A stretch of DNA of 64,000 nt from Branchiostoma floridae (taxonomy: Eukaryota > Chordata > Leptocardii > Amphioxiformes > Branchiostomatidae). The DNA lies in contig NC_049996.1 of NCBI RefSeq assembly GCF_000003815.2, positions 9,042,324-9,106,323 on the forward strand, given 5' to 3'. The notes under the pieces are model-generated. The model ran no database searches. It had not been told where the DNA came from and saw only the letters and a list, made by a program, of their open reading frames with translations. The position numbers and the translations under genes are program-made. Position 1 is the first letter of the stretch; every line of letters begins with the position of its first letter. This document shows positions 1 to 14,000 of this stretch, one piece after another.

Positions 1-168
1 GGCGAGCTGTTCCCTGGCCGGTTATATTCCTCTGGCCGGCTTACTCCTCTATTTGTTCCATTTCTACGATTTTTCCAAGCGATCCGGAGTTCTGGAAGAG
101 ACTAGGAGATTGTTGCACATTTGCAATTGAAATGTTTGCTTCTTGTCCTCTCTTGAATGGATGCATTT

Positions 169-288
169 AATCTAGCCTGGGTACCATCCTATTTCTATCA
201 AGGCTCCTTATACTCGCTGCCCTAAAAAAAGGTCAGCGAGTGTATCAAAGGAGCCCCGGCAGAAATAGGATGGTACTTAGGCTAGATT
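169..288. repeat. Short palindromic MITE-like hairpin
   Basis: The ends are AATCTAGCC and GGCTAGATT. Inner arms GGTACCATCCTATTTCT and AGAAATAGGATGGTAC, then TACTCGCTG and CAGCGAGTGTA, pair around a short A-rich loop. About 120 bp of nearly self-complementary sequence with small interruptions. Confidence 0.8.
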
Positions 289-647
289 GAATCACCATGT
301 ACCATAAAACGAGAAGCTTCAGCAGGATTTCGGGCAATGCGGTCAGAATGTCGGATCATCCCTCAAACGGTTCCTAGCCGTCGATGGCTATGGACTAAAT
401 CTGGCGTGGCACACGGGGGTGACTTGATAGATGTGCGTCTACTCAGGTTTACACTCCGGAGGGTTGCTAATCCACCGTCAGCCGCCAGGAGACGCGACAC
501 CCTGACCTTTGGAAACATTGAGCGAGGATGCGTACAAGGCTTACTCTTCTAGTCTTCAAGCAGACGTGTCAGCTGGATGACAAAAGAGAAGAAAGTTTGC
601 CAAGTAGGGAAAAATAACTTGTCATGGGATCTCAGTCAGTCTTTTGC

Positions 648-688
648 AGTCTATCCAGCAGTTCACTCCTATCCAGCAGTTCACTCCT
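648..688. repeat. 18-bp direct duplication
   Basis: The unit CTATCCAGCAGTTCACTC occurs twice in tandem. Confidence 0.8.
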
Positions 689-835
689 AGGCCAATTAAC
701 TTCTACTAGACTTTTATTCCTAACTATGCCGAAGTCCGATATTACTATTCTGCCAGACGGGAGTCCGGTGGAGACTATAACGTTACTCGACAAACAACAA
801 GAGGTTCGGCTTCGGCTGTTTTTTTACGCGTTTTC

Positions 836-922
836 AGGCGTTTTTATCGGGCTTTCTAGTCTTGTGGCAAAATACAATTAACAAAGAAAACGGTACAAAA
901 TAGAAAGCCCGATAAACGCCTA
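836..922. repeat. Inverted repeat (22-bp arms)
   Basis: AGGCGTTTTTATCGGGCTTT at 836 pairs with AAAGCCCGATAAACGCCT ending at 922, with one arm-length difference and a 42-bp loop. It could be the remnant of a small foldback element. Confidence 0.7.
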
Positions 923-3831
923 AACACACGTCACAAAACTCTCCTTGGAGAGTATACAAGTCTGTGTAGCTCCAAGACAGACATTGGTTGGCTGTTTTTT
1001 TCTATATCATTAAATAATTTTCTTTCGATGTGGTAATTTTTTCTAGAAAGACGGGTAAGAGTGACATGTCATATTTCTGTACGTGCGCCAGTCTGTCCAG
1101 TCAGTAATACTAGTAGATTATAATATATGTAAGACGAATAGATGATATAGACAAATGCATCCCTTTCTATCTAAAAAGAAGAAGAAGAAAAAGGGCAGGG
1201 CATTTTAATGCAAAAAACAATAAGACACCATGTTTGGGCGCTTTAGTTTGAGGCAAACCTATAGGACATCATTTATCTACATGTACATCCATTCTTTATG
1301 ATGTGGGAACTGATATCTGGAAGAAAAATCGTTACCCTTCTCTAGCAATCCACTTTTTTCTATAGCCTTGTCCCAGAAAACGGGGCCCGGCCAATATCCG
1401 CCTTGACATTACGTTCTGAGAGAAGTATTACCCTTCCCTCCGACGTCACATGGAAAGAGCGCAGATTTAACGACCGTCATAAACCCTGGCGCCGACACGC
1501 TTGTGTGGTGCGCCATTCAGCCGTAATTTGGCGGGAGGAGGGAAAAGACGAGACCGTGAATCACACATGAAAAATCCCCTGACCTGATTTTATACCGCAG
1601 GTTGTTCCTCGGGCGGCAAAGTGACAATCGCGAAGGGTCATAAGTTCCCGGCAGAATCAAATTGAGAGAAGCGATGAAGTGCAAATCTTTGTGGTGTCTG
1701 ATTGATAACTTCAATGTGCACGGATGACTTACCAGTATGATAGTTGTTCTACGCCACTAAACAATAAATCGAAGATCTTACAGGTGAATTGAAATGGCTC
1801 TCAACGCTTACCGGAGAAAAGGGCATGGAGACCCTCTAGTGGAGACATATGGTGTTAGATCTTACATCTCCGTTAAAATGTCTAACGTTTGAATTTTTGA
1901 GAATTTCTGTTTGTTTTTCCTAATTCTGGGAGTTTTGCCGCACCGTTGGCTAGTTCGACGGCGCCAAGCCATCTCCCCATCCTGCCAGTCTCTTGTGACA
2001 CCATCTTCCACCTCACATTCCGCCACTCTACAATATCCAAGCAACTACGGACACATACCAAGACAAACAAACACACGAAACGAAAGAACTAGAAGAACTT
2101 TCCGTGATGTTTATCTACCACGTTTCTATCTGCAACCACCAACCGTATGCAGCACACATTTCGGGATGGAAGAAAGATCCCTCAAGATCTTGTTCAATTT
2201 CCGAAGGCGCCTGTAAATATACCTTTCATTTGATATACCCAAGGTCAAGAACAGGTGCATTCGGCTGGTGCCGCCCTCTGTATTATTGCTTGTCAAACAC
2301 ACATTTTATGGCTTTACGGAGAAAAGTTAATAAAACATGATATACTGAAATATAAACGTTTAATATAGATAGTGGATAAAGTAGAAAAGTTTACGGCTTG
2401 ACGTTATGACGTTAACAGATTTTGATCAAACAATAACGACTGTTTTTTTTCCATGCTCGAAAATGTAACATCAGAATGGACCATAAAGAAACGAACGTTC
2501 CTATGAAAAATGTGTTTTTTCTCTGTCGTTCTTCTTTTCCCGTTCCAGAGATAGGCTTATTCACGTATCACCATCTTTTCTCCAACACTAATCACCTGTC
2601 TCGGGCTGATGAAACCTCACTACACATTATCCCAAGTTGTGCTATACGGTGGTTATTTACGTAACAATTGATTTTCGCCTGGCTATTGCTAATCCTTGTG
2701 GCAGGTCAAATTAATCAGCAACTCCGTTTTACAGCCTACACCGACAGCTAACAGGTTGTAAACAGGCCGAGGTTCTGTCATTCCGAAAGGCTATCCCTCT
2801 TCTTTGATGGTGATTTCGAAGATACGTTCTAGATAGGTCGATCCTGGCGTCTTTGTGAAGATAAAGTAGTTCTGACGCCTTTCCCGGTGCGCTAACGACC
2901 CTCTCTCCTCACACGGGCGTGATATTTTATTCATATCTGCTTTAAGATTATCAAACCTCTTTTCCGGGAGCGTGCTCAGAATCTGGAGAATCTTAAGATG
3001 GATGGAGCGAGCTCGGAACGGTCGATCTTTAGAGGCTGTGGTTGGATCGAAAATGGCTCAAGAATTTGCGCGAGTCTCAAGATTTTTATAGGGGCGCAGC
3101 TGGAATATTAATCCCCAGTTGAGTTCTATATTGCGAGTTGAGTGAAGTCTTGCTAAAATATTTACAGAAAAAGCTTTATGGAAACAACATTCATCATTTC
3201 ACTTGGAATACAACGGGGTTAAAGAATAATCATTCGATGACATTATGACCACTCTCCAAGCAGAGGTTAAAGATTTTCTCGTCCTTCTAGGAGTTTTTAT
3301 TTGGAAATCCATATTGTCAGGTTTTCTTCTTGTCCCTCAGTCTGGTTTTCGTTTTATTCATTTTTGGAAATGATTTAAGAAATGATTTAAAAAGGCGCCC
3401 TAAACAAGCCGGAGCCTTACATTTGCTGTAGACGATAGATCATATCTTGTCACTCTTAAGTGTTGCTTTTTACTTCCGGAGGCTATAGGTATATGTGTGT
3501 TTGGAAGGTTGTAGAACAACTATAGCTAGCTCCTTTACCCGTTGTGTAGTTATTTGACCCGGACGACTGGACTAATTATCTGCACAAGTGAACACCGGCG
3601 CTCGTAACCGGAGGGCACTATTAGTTCTGCAGGGGTCGACGATTCTTCGCTTCATTTTGTTGTCTCTCCTTTTCTTTGTATTCAAAGTTGTTTTCTAGTG
3701 TTGGAGGTTTTCATATTTCCTGATTTCTTTCCGTTCCTTCATTCCCCGGTTTATACAAATTTTATAGGGTCTCAACTTAGCATTCCCCGGTTTCTTCCCC
3801 GATGAGAAGTCAAAGACAAAGGGGACATTCT

Positions 3832-4486
3832 TTAAGGTATCTCGGTTGGCTAAATTGGCAATTTGACCTTCCACTGTTTTCTTATTAATGAATTAAGAAA
3901 GAATGGAGCCGTAACGAATGTTGATAGATGGGCATTTAAGAATTCTAAATCTGATTTTTTGGGGCCAAATTGATGACGTCATCATTTTTATTACCTCTGA
4001 TATTATTTTTTTCTATGACAAAATACAGCACTTTGGTACATACCACTGTAATGAAACTTCGTTTTTCGTTGCATAATGATGGAAGCTACAAACGTAGTGT
4101 TGCGCAAACTGATATCTACTAACGATCTGTAGTTATTAAGAATTAAAGTTTTTTAATTAGATGAAAACAAACATTTTCTAATTACTACAGATCATTAGTA
4201 GATATCAATTTGCGCAACACTACGATTGTAGCTTCCATCATTATGCAACGAAAAACGAAGTTTCATTATATTGGTATGTTCCAAAGTGCTGTATTTTGTC
4301 ATAGAAAAAAATAATATCAGAGGTAATAAAAATGATGACGTCATCAATTCGGCCCCCAAAAAATCAGATTTAAAATTCTCTGAAGCCCATCTATCAATAT
4401 TCGTTACGGCTCCATTCTTTCTTAATCTATTAATAAGAAAACAGTGGAAGGTCAAAATGCCAATTTAGCCAACCGAGATACCTTAA
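3832..4486. mobile_element. Long foldback element with TTAA ends
   Basis: Arms of about 309 bp (3832-4140 and 4178-4486) are inverted copies separated by a 37-bp spacer. Outer ends are TTAA|GGTATCTCGGTTGGC and its complement ending GATACC|TTAA, so the insert 3836-4482 is flanked by TTAA on both sides. A TTAA target is typical of piggyBac-like transposases, but termini and length do not prove the family. There is no coding capacity. The arms differ by scattered substitutions, so the insertion is not very recent. Confidence 0.85.
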
Positions 4487-4800
4487 CAGGATGTACTAGT
4501 ATTCTGTAACGCAACAGCAATAGCGCATGGGCCTTGTCAAATGTCAATATGACAAACAAAAGAGGTAAACATGAAGAACTGACGTCATATGTAACTTGTG
4601 TTGAACTTTTGAATCTTTAGGCGAGGTCACATTGTCAAACAGTTTAATCGGCAATGGCAAAGCCGTTTAGGTGAAACACTTTGATGACTGAATAAAGAGT
4701 AGTCTAAAGATCATAACACACGCATTCCTGGTAATATGTTAGACGAAATAAGCCTTTGCGTTGTACATTTCAAAAACACCAGTCAGGAAATCGACAGAGA

Positions 4801-4997
4801 TCTATGATGTCATTCTTCCGATTGTAACCCGATAGGGGCCGAAGCCAGGAAGTGGGGCTGCCGAACTCCGCCGATGTTTACCGAACATTGTCGAAGACGG
4901 GAACCAAAATGGCCGCCAGTGGACCGCTGGATTTGAGCTGTCGGGGTTTGTACGCGAGAATTGCGGCTGTTAGGTAGTTCTGCGACGGATTTCCGAG
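4801..4997 (+). promoter_or_regulatory. Probable Trio promoter and 5' UTR in a CpG-rich island
   Basis: CpG dinucleotides are dense from about 4800 to 5420, unlike the AT-rich flanks. An ETS-like CCAGGAAGTG lies at 4845-4854 and a YY1-like AAAATGGCCGCC at 4906-4917. No TATA box is evident before the ATG at 4998. This arrangement is typical of TATA-less housekeeping-type promoters, but the transcription start is not known. Confidence 0.5.
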
Positions 4998-5064
4998 ATG
5001 AGCTCAACGGAGAGCTTCGACGACACCTCCAGCGGCGGTGACGTCGCCGGATACTTCAAATCAG
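4998..5064 (+). CDS. Trio: Trio exon 1 (start codon, residues 1-22 plus one base)
   Basis: ATG at 4998 has G at -3 and A at +4. An in-frame TAG at 4971-4973 blocks any longer start. The reading begins MSSTESFDD and ends GYFKS before the donor TCAG|GTGGGG. One leftover G joins exon 2 to make GYFKSGSKKAEG, which parallels the FFRSG stretch before the SEC14 domain of vertebrate TRIO. The exon lies in a CpG-rich island about 23 kb before exon 2. The phase match and FKSG similarity support the link, but no transcript was available; an alternative first exon elsewhere is possible. Confidence 0.82.
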
Positions 5065-8000
5065 GTGGGGAAAACACGAGCCTGATCGGCGTAAATAGCG
5101 TGGTTTGACCCCAGTGTTACCCCAAGTGTTCTGCTGCTGCACTGCAGCTGTTGTGATCATGCTTGGCCCGATTTTTTGTGCGAGCCCCGATTTCCCCACA
5201 CCCTTTCTCGACCCAAACGTAAAACCAGCCCCGAACCGTTGCGAAATTTTCCGCATCCATCGCCAAATCTTCACACGTGTGTTTGTCGTTGGTTGGAGCG
5301 ACGTTAGGTGAACCGCGGAGACGGGCAGCGGCCAAACGGTCCCACCGGACCGCAAGCCCAGTTTTCCCACCCCCGGTAAACAACCGCCCGGTCTGTTCCC
5401 GTCTCGCCCTCTCCCTCTCCTAATTTTCTGCTCTGATATTTAGCCTACATTATCAGACAGCCCGCAGACAGCACGGGAAAACCGTGGGGCTTTGATCTTT
5501 GTGTTTCCCCCCTGTTTCAGGTGGATTCGCGCAGGAGAAGTCTTGGTATGCTAAGCTCCAACTGGCTTTTGTTAGGGGTATTTCCCCTTCTGTCAGCAAG
5601 ACGTGGTAGGGGTGGTGAAATAAAATCCATACTAACGTCTCTCGCCCTAACTTTATTTTAAATCCCCTGTAACCACACCTGAAAGCTAATGTAGAACACA
5701 CAACTTACAGAAGCATTTGTCCTAGAAATATCCGGTACAATTTGTCAGACTGCACCTCTATAATACAGAGGTGGTCCAACCCACGGTCTCACATTTCCTA
5801 AATAATCTAATCACTACCACCTTTCCTGAAAGATAACAACAAGGGACCAACCTGGCTTTGATTGACATCTGTCAAGCTATTCATCAGCCACTGTGTGTAA
5901 ACAGCACATACCTCGCTATTATTTATTGTGAGAAGTAAACACGTCCTCACTAAAGCTGTCAACAGTCAAGGATGTGGTTTCATGCTAATTGTTTTCTTCC
6001 TGATAAATCAGACTTTAGTGAGAATATAACAGTAGAAGATGGAATGTGTGGAATCAAAGTAAATGTGAACAGCCAAGCACAGAATACTTGATAGTTTTAT
6101 TTGTAGATACACATTGAAACATATATTCCTTCCTCTTAGTGTTGTGGGCTACACACATGTAAATTACTGTTTCACAAGTAGATGCCTCTATTTGACTTGT
6201 GATTAGCACCACCACATCGACCACTCCCAAATATTTATCCATTTTGAAAAAATAAACAAAGACAATAGTTCCTATTCTGATATCCATTTCTTAGCCATCA
6301 GCTTCTTACGAAGATTGAATCACAGAAGCCATTTCGCCACCTTGATTTACATTCGTGTATCCATCAATACAGTATGGATTAATCAATATGAACTTATCAA
6401 CCATGGTATTTGATAGGATTACAACAGTAGAAAAATACATGCTTGCATTAAAAGTGAACTAATTTGAGTAGGGTATTGTACAAGTGAAAGCTAATACAGC
6501 TGCCCCTGTCCTTGTAAATGGCTTATAATTCAGGGGAGATTCATTAGATGAGTTTAACTAGGCCCCTGTGTTGACTTGGAATACACTTATTTGCATATTT
6601 TCTGATACCAAGTACACATATAATGGTGAGAGCACAGGTGACTTTAGGTTTTGCTTCTTTTCAATTTTTTTTTTCTTTTCAAATTAAAAAAAAAATTCTT
6701 TCCCCAGGAAATCAAATGATTCATCCATTAAGACCCTAGGGCAAGTAATATATGGAGCTGTCAGTTTGTAGCAAATCAAACATAGCTACTATTTCCAGTG
6801 ACTGTACACAGCTATGCTGCTATAGTCACGTAGGGTACGTCACTCCGGAGGTGAAGATGTCAAAATAACACTTGGTTCATAATGACACAAGCTATCTAGG
6901 TCACAGTTTACTCACTCCTTTTAAGTCTCCATCTTTGACTTGTTAAGTGTCCGTGTTTCCTTACACCCTACACATGGAGTAGGTTTAACTGTTGAACCCA
7001 GAATTGGAGGCCATCAGTTAGATACACCTCTGTGACTACATTCGACATTGTTTGACGGTAATGGTGATACGTCTGAGATGTGTGCAGGTCTTGGAGAAAG
7101 TGGCTTAGATGGAGTAACTGTCCGTCAGTCTATCATGGCCATATTAAAGGGGAGAGGTCAAGGTAGCAGGGTGGAGCTAAGTGCTAAGAAAAGCAAGAGG
7201 GATGTTTACAGGTCTCCAAGTGGCTAACACATCCCCTGTTGACTGCCTGATAGTCCGCTGTTGACTGCCAACCGGCTTTCGCACAGATTTGAGTAGATCA
7301 CAGGGCTTGACATTCTTTTTTTCTGCAGTGCAGGAAACATTGAAAATTACCTGCACCTGACAAATTTTACCCGCACCAGTCCACTCTTGATTTAGGAAGT
7401 ATGGATCATATCAAAATTGTTCAGGAACCATTGCTATTTTTTCTTTTGTACTTTATATATGTGGTTACAGTCAATGCAGCTAATAAAAATCCATATTATG
7501 CACCTACGTTATTTTAAATATAACACCCAGTTAGTACATGGACCAGTGTAGGTTAGGTGCAGGTAGATACCAGAAATACCTGCACAGCTCCAATTAATAT
7601 GCAGGTGGTATTTTGAGCCCTGAGATCAGGATGAAGCGAAGCCCTGTAGTGATGATGAGGAAATGAGAATGTCACAGGTACCGGGATCATGGCGCCATAG
7701 AGCGAGGGGATGGAGTTGTCTAACTGTCGGCAGCGGTGCCTCTCCTGCTTGTTGATAATGCCGAGCTGTCGGTGAGATGTGAGCTGAGAGGAAGGCTCAA
7801 GGCTAAACTTGAACTTGACAGACAGGGTCTTAGCTGGAGCTACAGTGGATTTACCAAGGACTTTCCCACCAAGATGTCACACTCGCAGTCAAAGCTGGCT
7901 GCTGGCAAAGCCAGTCTGGTATTATTCATAGCCAACATGCAGTATACTGAATACTAGTACAATACAGAATAACAATGAAAGAAATTTGAAAAAAAAAGAA

Positions 8001-11000
8001 GACATCATTGAAAGTAATAAGAGCGTTTTTATCTAGCTCAACATACAGACAGTTTTATAAAATTTGGTTTTGTTGTTTATGATCATATGTAATGCTGGCT
8101 TTCTCGGCAATACAAATGTACAAAACTATCTGAGGCTGTTTTTTTATAGATAATATTGTAGCCATAGTTTACACATCAACTGACACTCACAAAAGTCACA
8201 TACTATTCTTCTATTCTAATGTTAAAAGTTACTGTCTGACTCTATTGTAATGGGTAGTGTCAATATTGTGAGTGAATCAGTAAGGCCATATTGGAGGCTA
8301 GTGCTGCCAAGGCTTTTTGTGGTATGCACAATAAACCTTCAGGCTAACTCAGATTGATAGCGCTTTGTCGACCTGACCTACTGAACTGTGCTCAGGTCAA
8401 GTGTTGTATATATTCTCTGCTCTGAAATTGGACAATGTCCAGTGAAGAAATTGCCACATGCTTATTGCCTTTGTTGACCCAGTTGGCCATTACATATTTG
8501 AATGTAGATTGTGTTTGTGTTTGTCTATAACCTTTAGAAGGACCTTGAAAATCACTTGGAAATCTTTTGTTATACTTCAGCAAGCCAAGAAAAATTAGAG
8601 GGCAAAGGGTATTAAAGGTCATTGACATCAATTGGTGTTGTAGACTTGTAGTGGTACCAAAATGTAGGTCAGTTTGTGGTACTGGCAAGGTTTTGCAGTC
8701 TGGAATGTTTTTGGTTTTTAAAACATACACTTGCTGGAAACTTGTAGCCATAACTTTTATGCCAACCTACATGTAGAAAATATATACCTGTGTGAGCTAT
8801 ACAGGATGTAATTCTTAGCTGGATGAATTATGTCAATCATTGCTATATTTGAAGAAAGTAGGCAAGCTGAAAAAAGATGTACATGTAAATTTAAAGCAAT
8901 ATTCAATGTTTGTGTTCTGTGTGAACCTCATAGTCATACTCATAGATATTACTATCCTGGTATCCAAATGGTACGTTGATGAAGGTTTCCAAAATCATAT
9001 CCAGTTGCTTGAGTAATTGCTATTTGGCAAACCTATCATGGCTGTGGAGTCTCTTCATTCTACAAGAGTGGATGAAGAGACTCAGCAGCTATGATATATG
9101 TGGATACTAGGCTAAGATAGTGTGTGAAGGAAATGGAATGTATAAGGTTTCTCTTCTCTCAAATCTCTAATAGCTTACAGACTTTGGGGTCAATGTGTAT
9201 CATCTTAATTTCCTTCCATTGCAAGAACCTGCAGTACTCCCCTAATGTGGCATTCTGTACACAGTTATGGTTCCCTCGGGAGTGTGTGATATATTCCTGA
9301 TGTATTCCATGGGTGTACATTCCAGGCCTAAGTGCTCTTTGGCCATAAAATCCCGACCATGAAGTCTTTAGAAGGAACATTCCAACCTGCAAAATGACTG
9401 GAATCATTATTGTGGTATCTTTGCAAATTTGGCCACTTGATTTTATAGATTCCTATTAGAATGTTTTCTTTGCATTCGGCAGTATTTTTGAGGTTTAGAA
9501 ACATTACAACAGCCAGCAGAGAATATAACTTGTACTGTTTTTGGTAGGAATACGACATATCAGGAAAATGAATGATTATTTGACATAGGAACTTTTCTCC
9601 GACCTTTGTTGTAATATGACCTACAAGTGCTAAAAAACTTTTGGTTTGGACCCCAAGTTCTGAAGGTCAAAGGTCAAATGTAGCACTTATGTATGATTCA
9701 TAGATCTCTGAGATGATAAAATGGAAATCTGATTTTATGAATGACTGTTTCCTGTCAGCAAGCTCACCACATGTCAGTAATTATTCATGTCTACCAATTT
9801 TCTCATAAAGAAACGTTATCCAACAATAAAGTAGAGATTTTGCATAAAGCATGATGTCGTTACATACCTGTGGTATGTTACTTTACTGTCTGACATTGTG
9901 CTTTTATTGTTGTTATGCATTATACATTATAGGACATGCAAACCCTCACATTGTGATAACTCAATAAGTGCTTTTCCAGAAAGCCCAAAAGGAAAGTGGA
10001 CACAGTGAAGACAGGTGATCACTGTATGCCTACATGTAGGTCAATGAAAAAATGATCTAGGTGACCATCAAAAAGTGGCTGCACTGAATACTTCTGTTCT
10101 GCAGAGTTGGCCATTGTTTTGCAGCCAATTTAAATTTTTGTTGATTTGTGTTGTTAAATCTGTAAAATAAAGCTTTCGAAACCATATTTTCATCAATTTC
10201 ACGTCATGAAACTTTGAAGTCAGATTTTTTTTACGGACGTACGATTTTTTTTGTCTCAACAAGCAAGTTTCTGTGCTGGGACAGAGGACGGGTCCTAGAG
10301 ACAGGGCTGGACTATAAATATCTCTTGACAGTAATACATGTAGTGTTTACTTAAAATGGAGGATGAGACCTTGACATTCATAAAGGTCAACTCAGGAGTA
10401 GCTTTTTATTGTTGTCCTCTGAGGTCAATAGGTTCTAAGGACTTTGACATCAAGAAACATGGAGGAAGTGACTCAGACTAAGTGGCATTTACAGACAGGT
10501 GGTCTTACTTGTACATATATCAAGTGTACTTGAAAGATGATTCAAACAGCTTGATGTTTGTGCACTGACCTTCACTAAGAGTGGTAAGCTGTGAAATGTT
10601 GCCTGAAAGAAATTTGTCCCACAAGTTCTAGCCTGACTTAATCACGCTTCTTATTGGCCCGTCCCACATTGACGCGGGGAGGGGCCAGTTACAGCGCCGA
10701 ACACAACTTCTAAACACACAGGAAGTCCTGTATTGTCTAGACTTGTAAGACATTTTAATCTGATTGAAATGATAGCGGATGCCTCGAGCTAGTGTACCAA
10801 AACAAATAGATCTATTCTCTGTTATGTAGCAATGTACCCACATATAAGGAAAACTTGTAAGTTGGTAGAAGCAGACAGTTGTCTTCTGTTTCAGCATTAC
10901 CATTATCAGAAGGGTGTCATATATAATCACTCCCCTGAAACTTAGAAGACAATACTCTTTTGATAGGTGCTAGAGATCTTTGGATATAGGTATCACTGAT

Positions 11001-14000
11001 CTTCTACTTTGCATAGGGCAATGACAGATCTTCTGTATTGCCATACCCAAGACAAGGAAAAATACTGCATACTATGTACAATGTATATCTTTTACTGTTG
11101 TGTGTTCCCCACCATATATGGCATTAGATTTTTTTTCATCAAATGAAGAAGCATTTCAAAATGGTTGGTAATTCACGTTGATAAGATCAAACTACGACCC
11201 ATAAAATACAGTTTCCCTGTCCAGATGGTGTTGTAATCCTCTAGGCGGGAGCCATCAATACTGATAAGATGGGAGATAGCTCTTTGATCTCCAAGTAGAT
11301 GTACAGAAAGTGTCAAGAAACGGCTTTTTATGATTTTATTTTGTGTACGCAAGGTAGAAAGAGATGGTTAGAAAAAATACTTTCTAGAAAAAATACATCT
11401 CGAGTGACGAGGTATCCACCTCATATCTGCTTGGACATGACGAAGGAATGGGGTGCCATATGTTGTACCAGCAGGTATGGAAACAGAGCCCCTAATCTAG
11501 TATATTAATGGCCAATAGAGGACCGTAAACTGCATGTTATTACAACCAATTAGATGGTACAAGTGATATCTCTGGATCTCTCAAATAAATCCCAGCAATG
11601 AAAACAGAATCTTTTGGTTCAGTGTAAGTGTAACAGTACAGTTATCATTTGTGATGTTGGTCAGTGATAAAGTTATCACTCGTCAGTTGTTTTGCTATCA
11701 TTCTCATTCACAGTTTCTTGGACAAATTTTGGGGAAATCCCAATGATATGTATACCTCATAATCATATACAGACAGTCCATCGACTTGATATCCCCAAAT
11801 GCACTGTTACTAAATGCAACGGATATAGGTCACCCCAAGGATAAAAGTAAACCTGTGTTTCTTCATAATCATATACAGACAGGTGCACATTGTGTATACC
11901 GGTGCATCATGAAATTAACCTCATTCCAAATGTTACCTGTCAAATTTGATTTATGAATCTCATGGCCTTATCTCCTATGTTCTTCTTTATGCAGTTTTTA
12001 TCTTTATATTGAATTAGGATGTGAGTCATGATCACATATCACAGCACTTTGCAACCATTAAGGTACATTCTCGAGATGCTTGTCGTCTGATGTTGCACTC
12101 ATAAAGATGGTCCTGGCCACCCCTGTATCAGCTTTTATGATGGACTTGTCTGTAGAGCCTAAAAATGTCAATCAAATAAGATGTGACAGTTTTCAGCCAA
12201 TGGATACCCTGCCCTTCAGAACACTTTGGACCAGGAGGCGTAAGTGGAACTGCGAATGATGTTTTGTTCATCAATAAAAAGTTATTAGGTATGTCTGTTA
12301 TTACACCCTTACATTGCTTCAGTATTGCTATAAGGTAAATTTGATTACAGATTTCTTTACTATCATTTTATGTTTACAATTTGAATATGGTTTTTAGTGT
12401 CTGTTTTGCATCTTTGAACAAAATATCATTACAGGTATTCCAAATCTTGTGTAATAACACAGATCAGATGTAGAAATGATAAAGGTTATAAATTTCTATT
12501 GCGTCGTGTACCTTTACACTTACAGTTTATACATTATGACCATGCAAAACGTATAATTATTATGCCACTTTAAATTCTTTGCTCTAGATTGAAAAGAATT
12601 ATGCTAGCTAGGAAGACTCTGAGGGAAAAGTCTATGCATTCAGGTCCATCCCACTATTTTCACCTGGACTTTTTGCTGACTTTGTTGGTTTTGGAATGTC
12701 CTGGAACCAAAGAGATAAATCGGTATGGCCTAAGGGAGTACTATGTGACTATGCAATCTCAACGTTAATAGAGAAAGCCAACATCCAGTTACCAAACATC
12801 TGGCAGAAATTGGAAGAGAAAAACAGCCATGATATTATATCTGGCAGTAACCCAGACTCTTGTCTCCATGAACCAAAGCCAGGATTGGTAATAACAACAC
12901 ACAATCTGCTCAAATATGATTGTGGCTTCCGTAATCTGTTTTGGGGCCTGGGTCTACAATTTGTGAACCAATAATTGGCATTATCGAAACCATCCTTGTT
13001 CATGATTGCCCATAGGCCAGATTAAGGCTAAACTTTATGACTCAGTGATTTACCTGTAACGCTAGTTCACCTTTATCTGCGGGTTAACCTATATCCGTTG
13101 TTTTTCAAAACAGGGTATTTAGGAACATCAAGCCGACGGGCGATAGTTTTGAACTGCAATATACTGACAATACCGAAATTTCAAACCAACGTCTGTCAAC
13201 GTAATATCCCCAAATACCCTGTTAATAAAAGCAATGGATATAGGTTACCCAATGGATAAAGGTGAACTAGCGTTACAACAGGGTATTTTCCTTCCAAAGA
13301 TTTAAGGAACCTTTATTGGAAATCATATGCAAAATCTACGAGAGTAAGGTAGTCAGTACCAAACTGACTCCCAGACACTTATACTAGGCTATTAGTATTA
13401 CTAGTTGTATATTTAGGTGCTCTTACAAGGCAACCTCTCATTGTATTGAATAAGGGGAGGTCTGAAAGAAGGATAATAAGTGTTAAGTTGCTGCACAAAA
13501 TTTAGGTCATATTTTTCTTCAAATATTGTATAGCATCTCCTTCCCACTTTTCTGTGCCCTATTTTTGCCCCTCTTAGTTGATTACAAATGAAGGAGAAGA
13601 GTCTATTTTACAATGTATCTGGGACACACAAGGCATTAATAATCTATAGGAATTGCCTGGAGGCAGTCACAGCACCTGGAAGCCTATACATACAGATAGG
13701 AGAAGAACAGGTCGGTTGGAAGTAATTATGCATTGTCAGGAGCTGCCCTAGAACTCAGCATGTCCGACATTTTTGTAGGTCTACTGTAGATAGGGATAGC
13801 CACAAATATGTGTGAGTCACTGTTAGGTGATACCTTCATTTTCCTTGTTTATTTGTGATGCATCGAGATAAAAGCATTAGCACCGAACGCAGATGTTGCA
13901 TGTCAAAGTAATACTGTAATTATTGCGACCCCACCCCGGTAAGACATGATCAAATTTGTCATTTTCTGATGCACAACACACTGAAAAAAATGCTCGAGTA

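Larger units (their letters stand above)
1..4800. other. Upstream region without a supported gene
   Basis: No exon with recognisable coding similarity was found on either strand; the short open frames are scattered and lack family motifs. It contains hairpin repeats at 169-288 and 836-922, an 18-bp duplication near 648-688 and a long foldback element at 3832-4486. A CpG-containing unique stretch at about 1370-1540 includes an E2F-like TTTGGCGGGA (1527-1536). Confidence 0.6.

Noticed and set aside
1520-1540. E2F-like TTTGGCGGGA and nearby CRE-like GACGTCA as a promoter of an upstream gene
   Set aside because: No exon or transcript signal around it; single motifs of this length are weak evidence.
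4195-4468. Overlapping frames on both strands near 4.3 kb
   Set aside because: They arise from the foldback arms and carry no domain.
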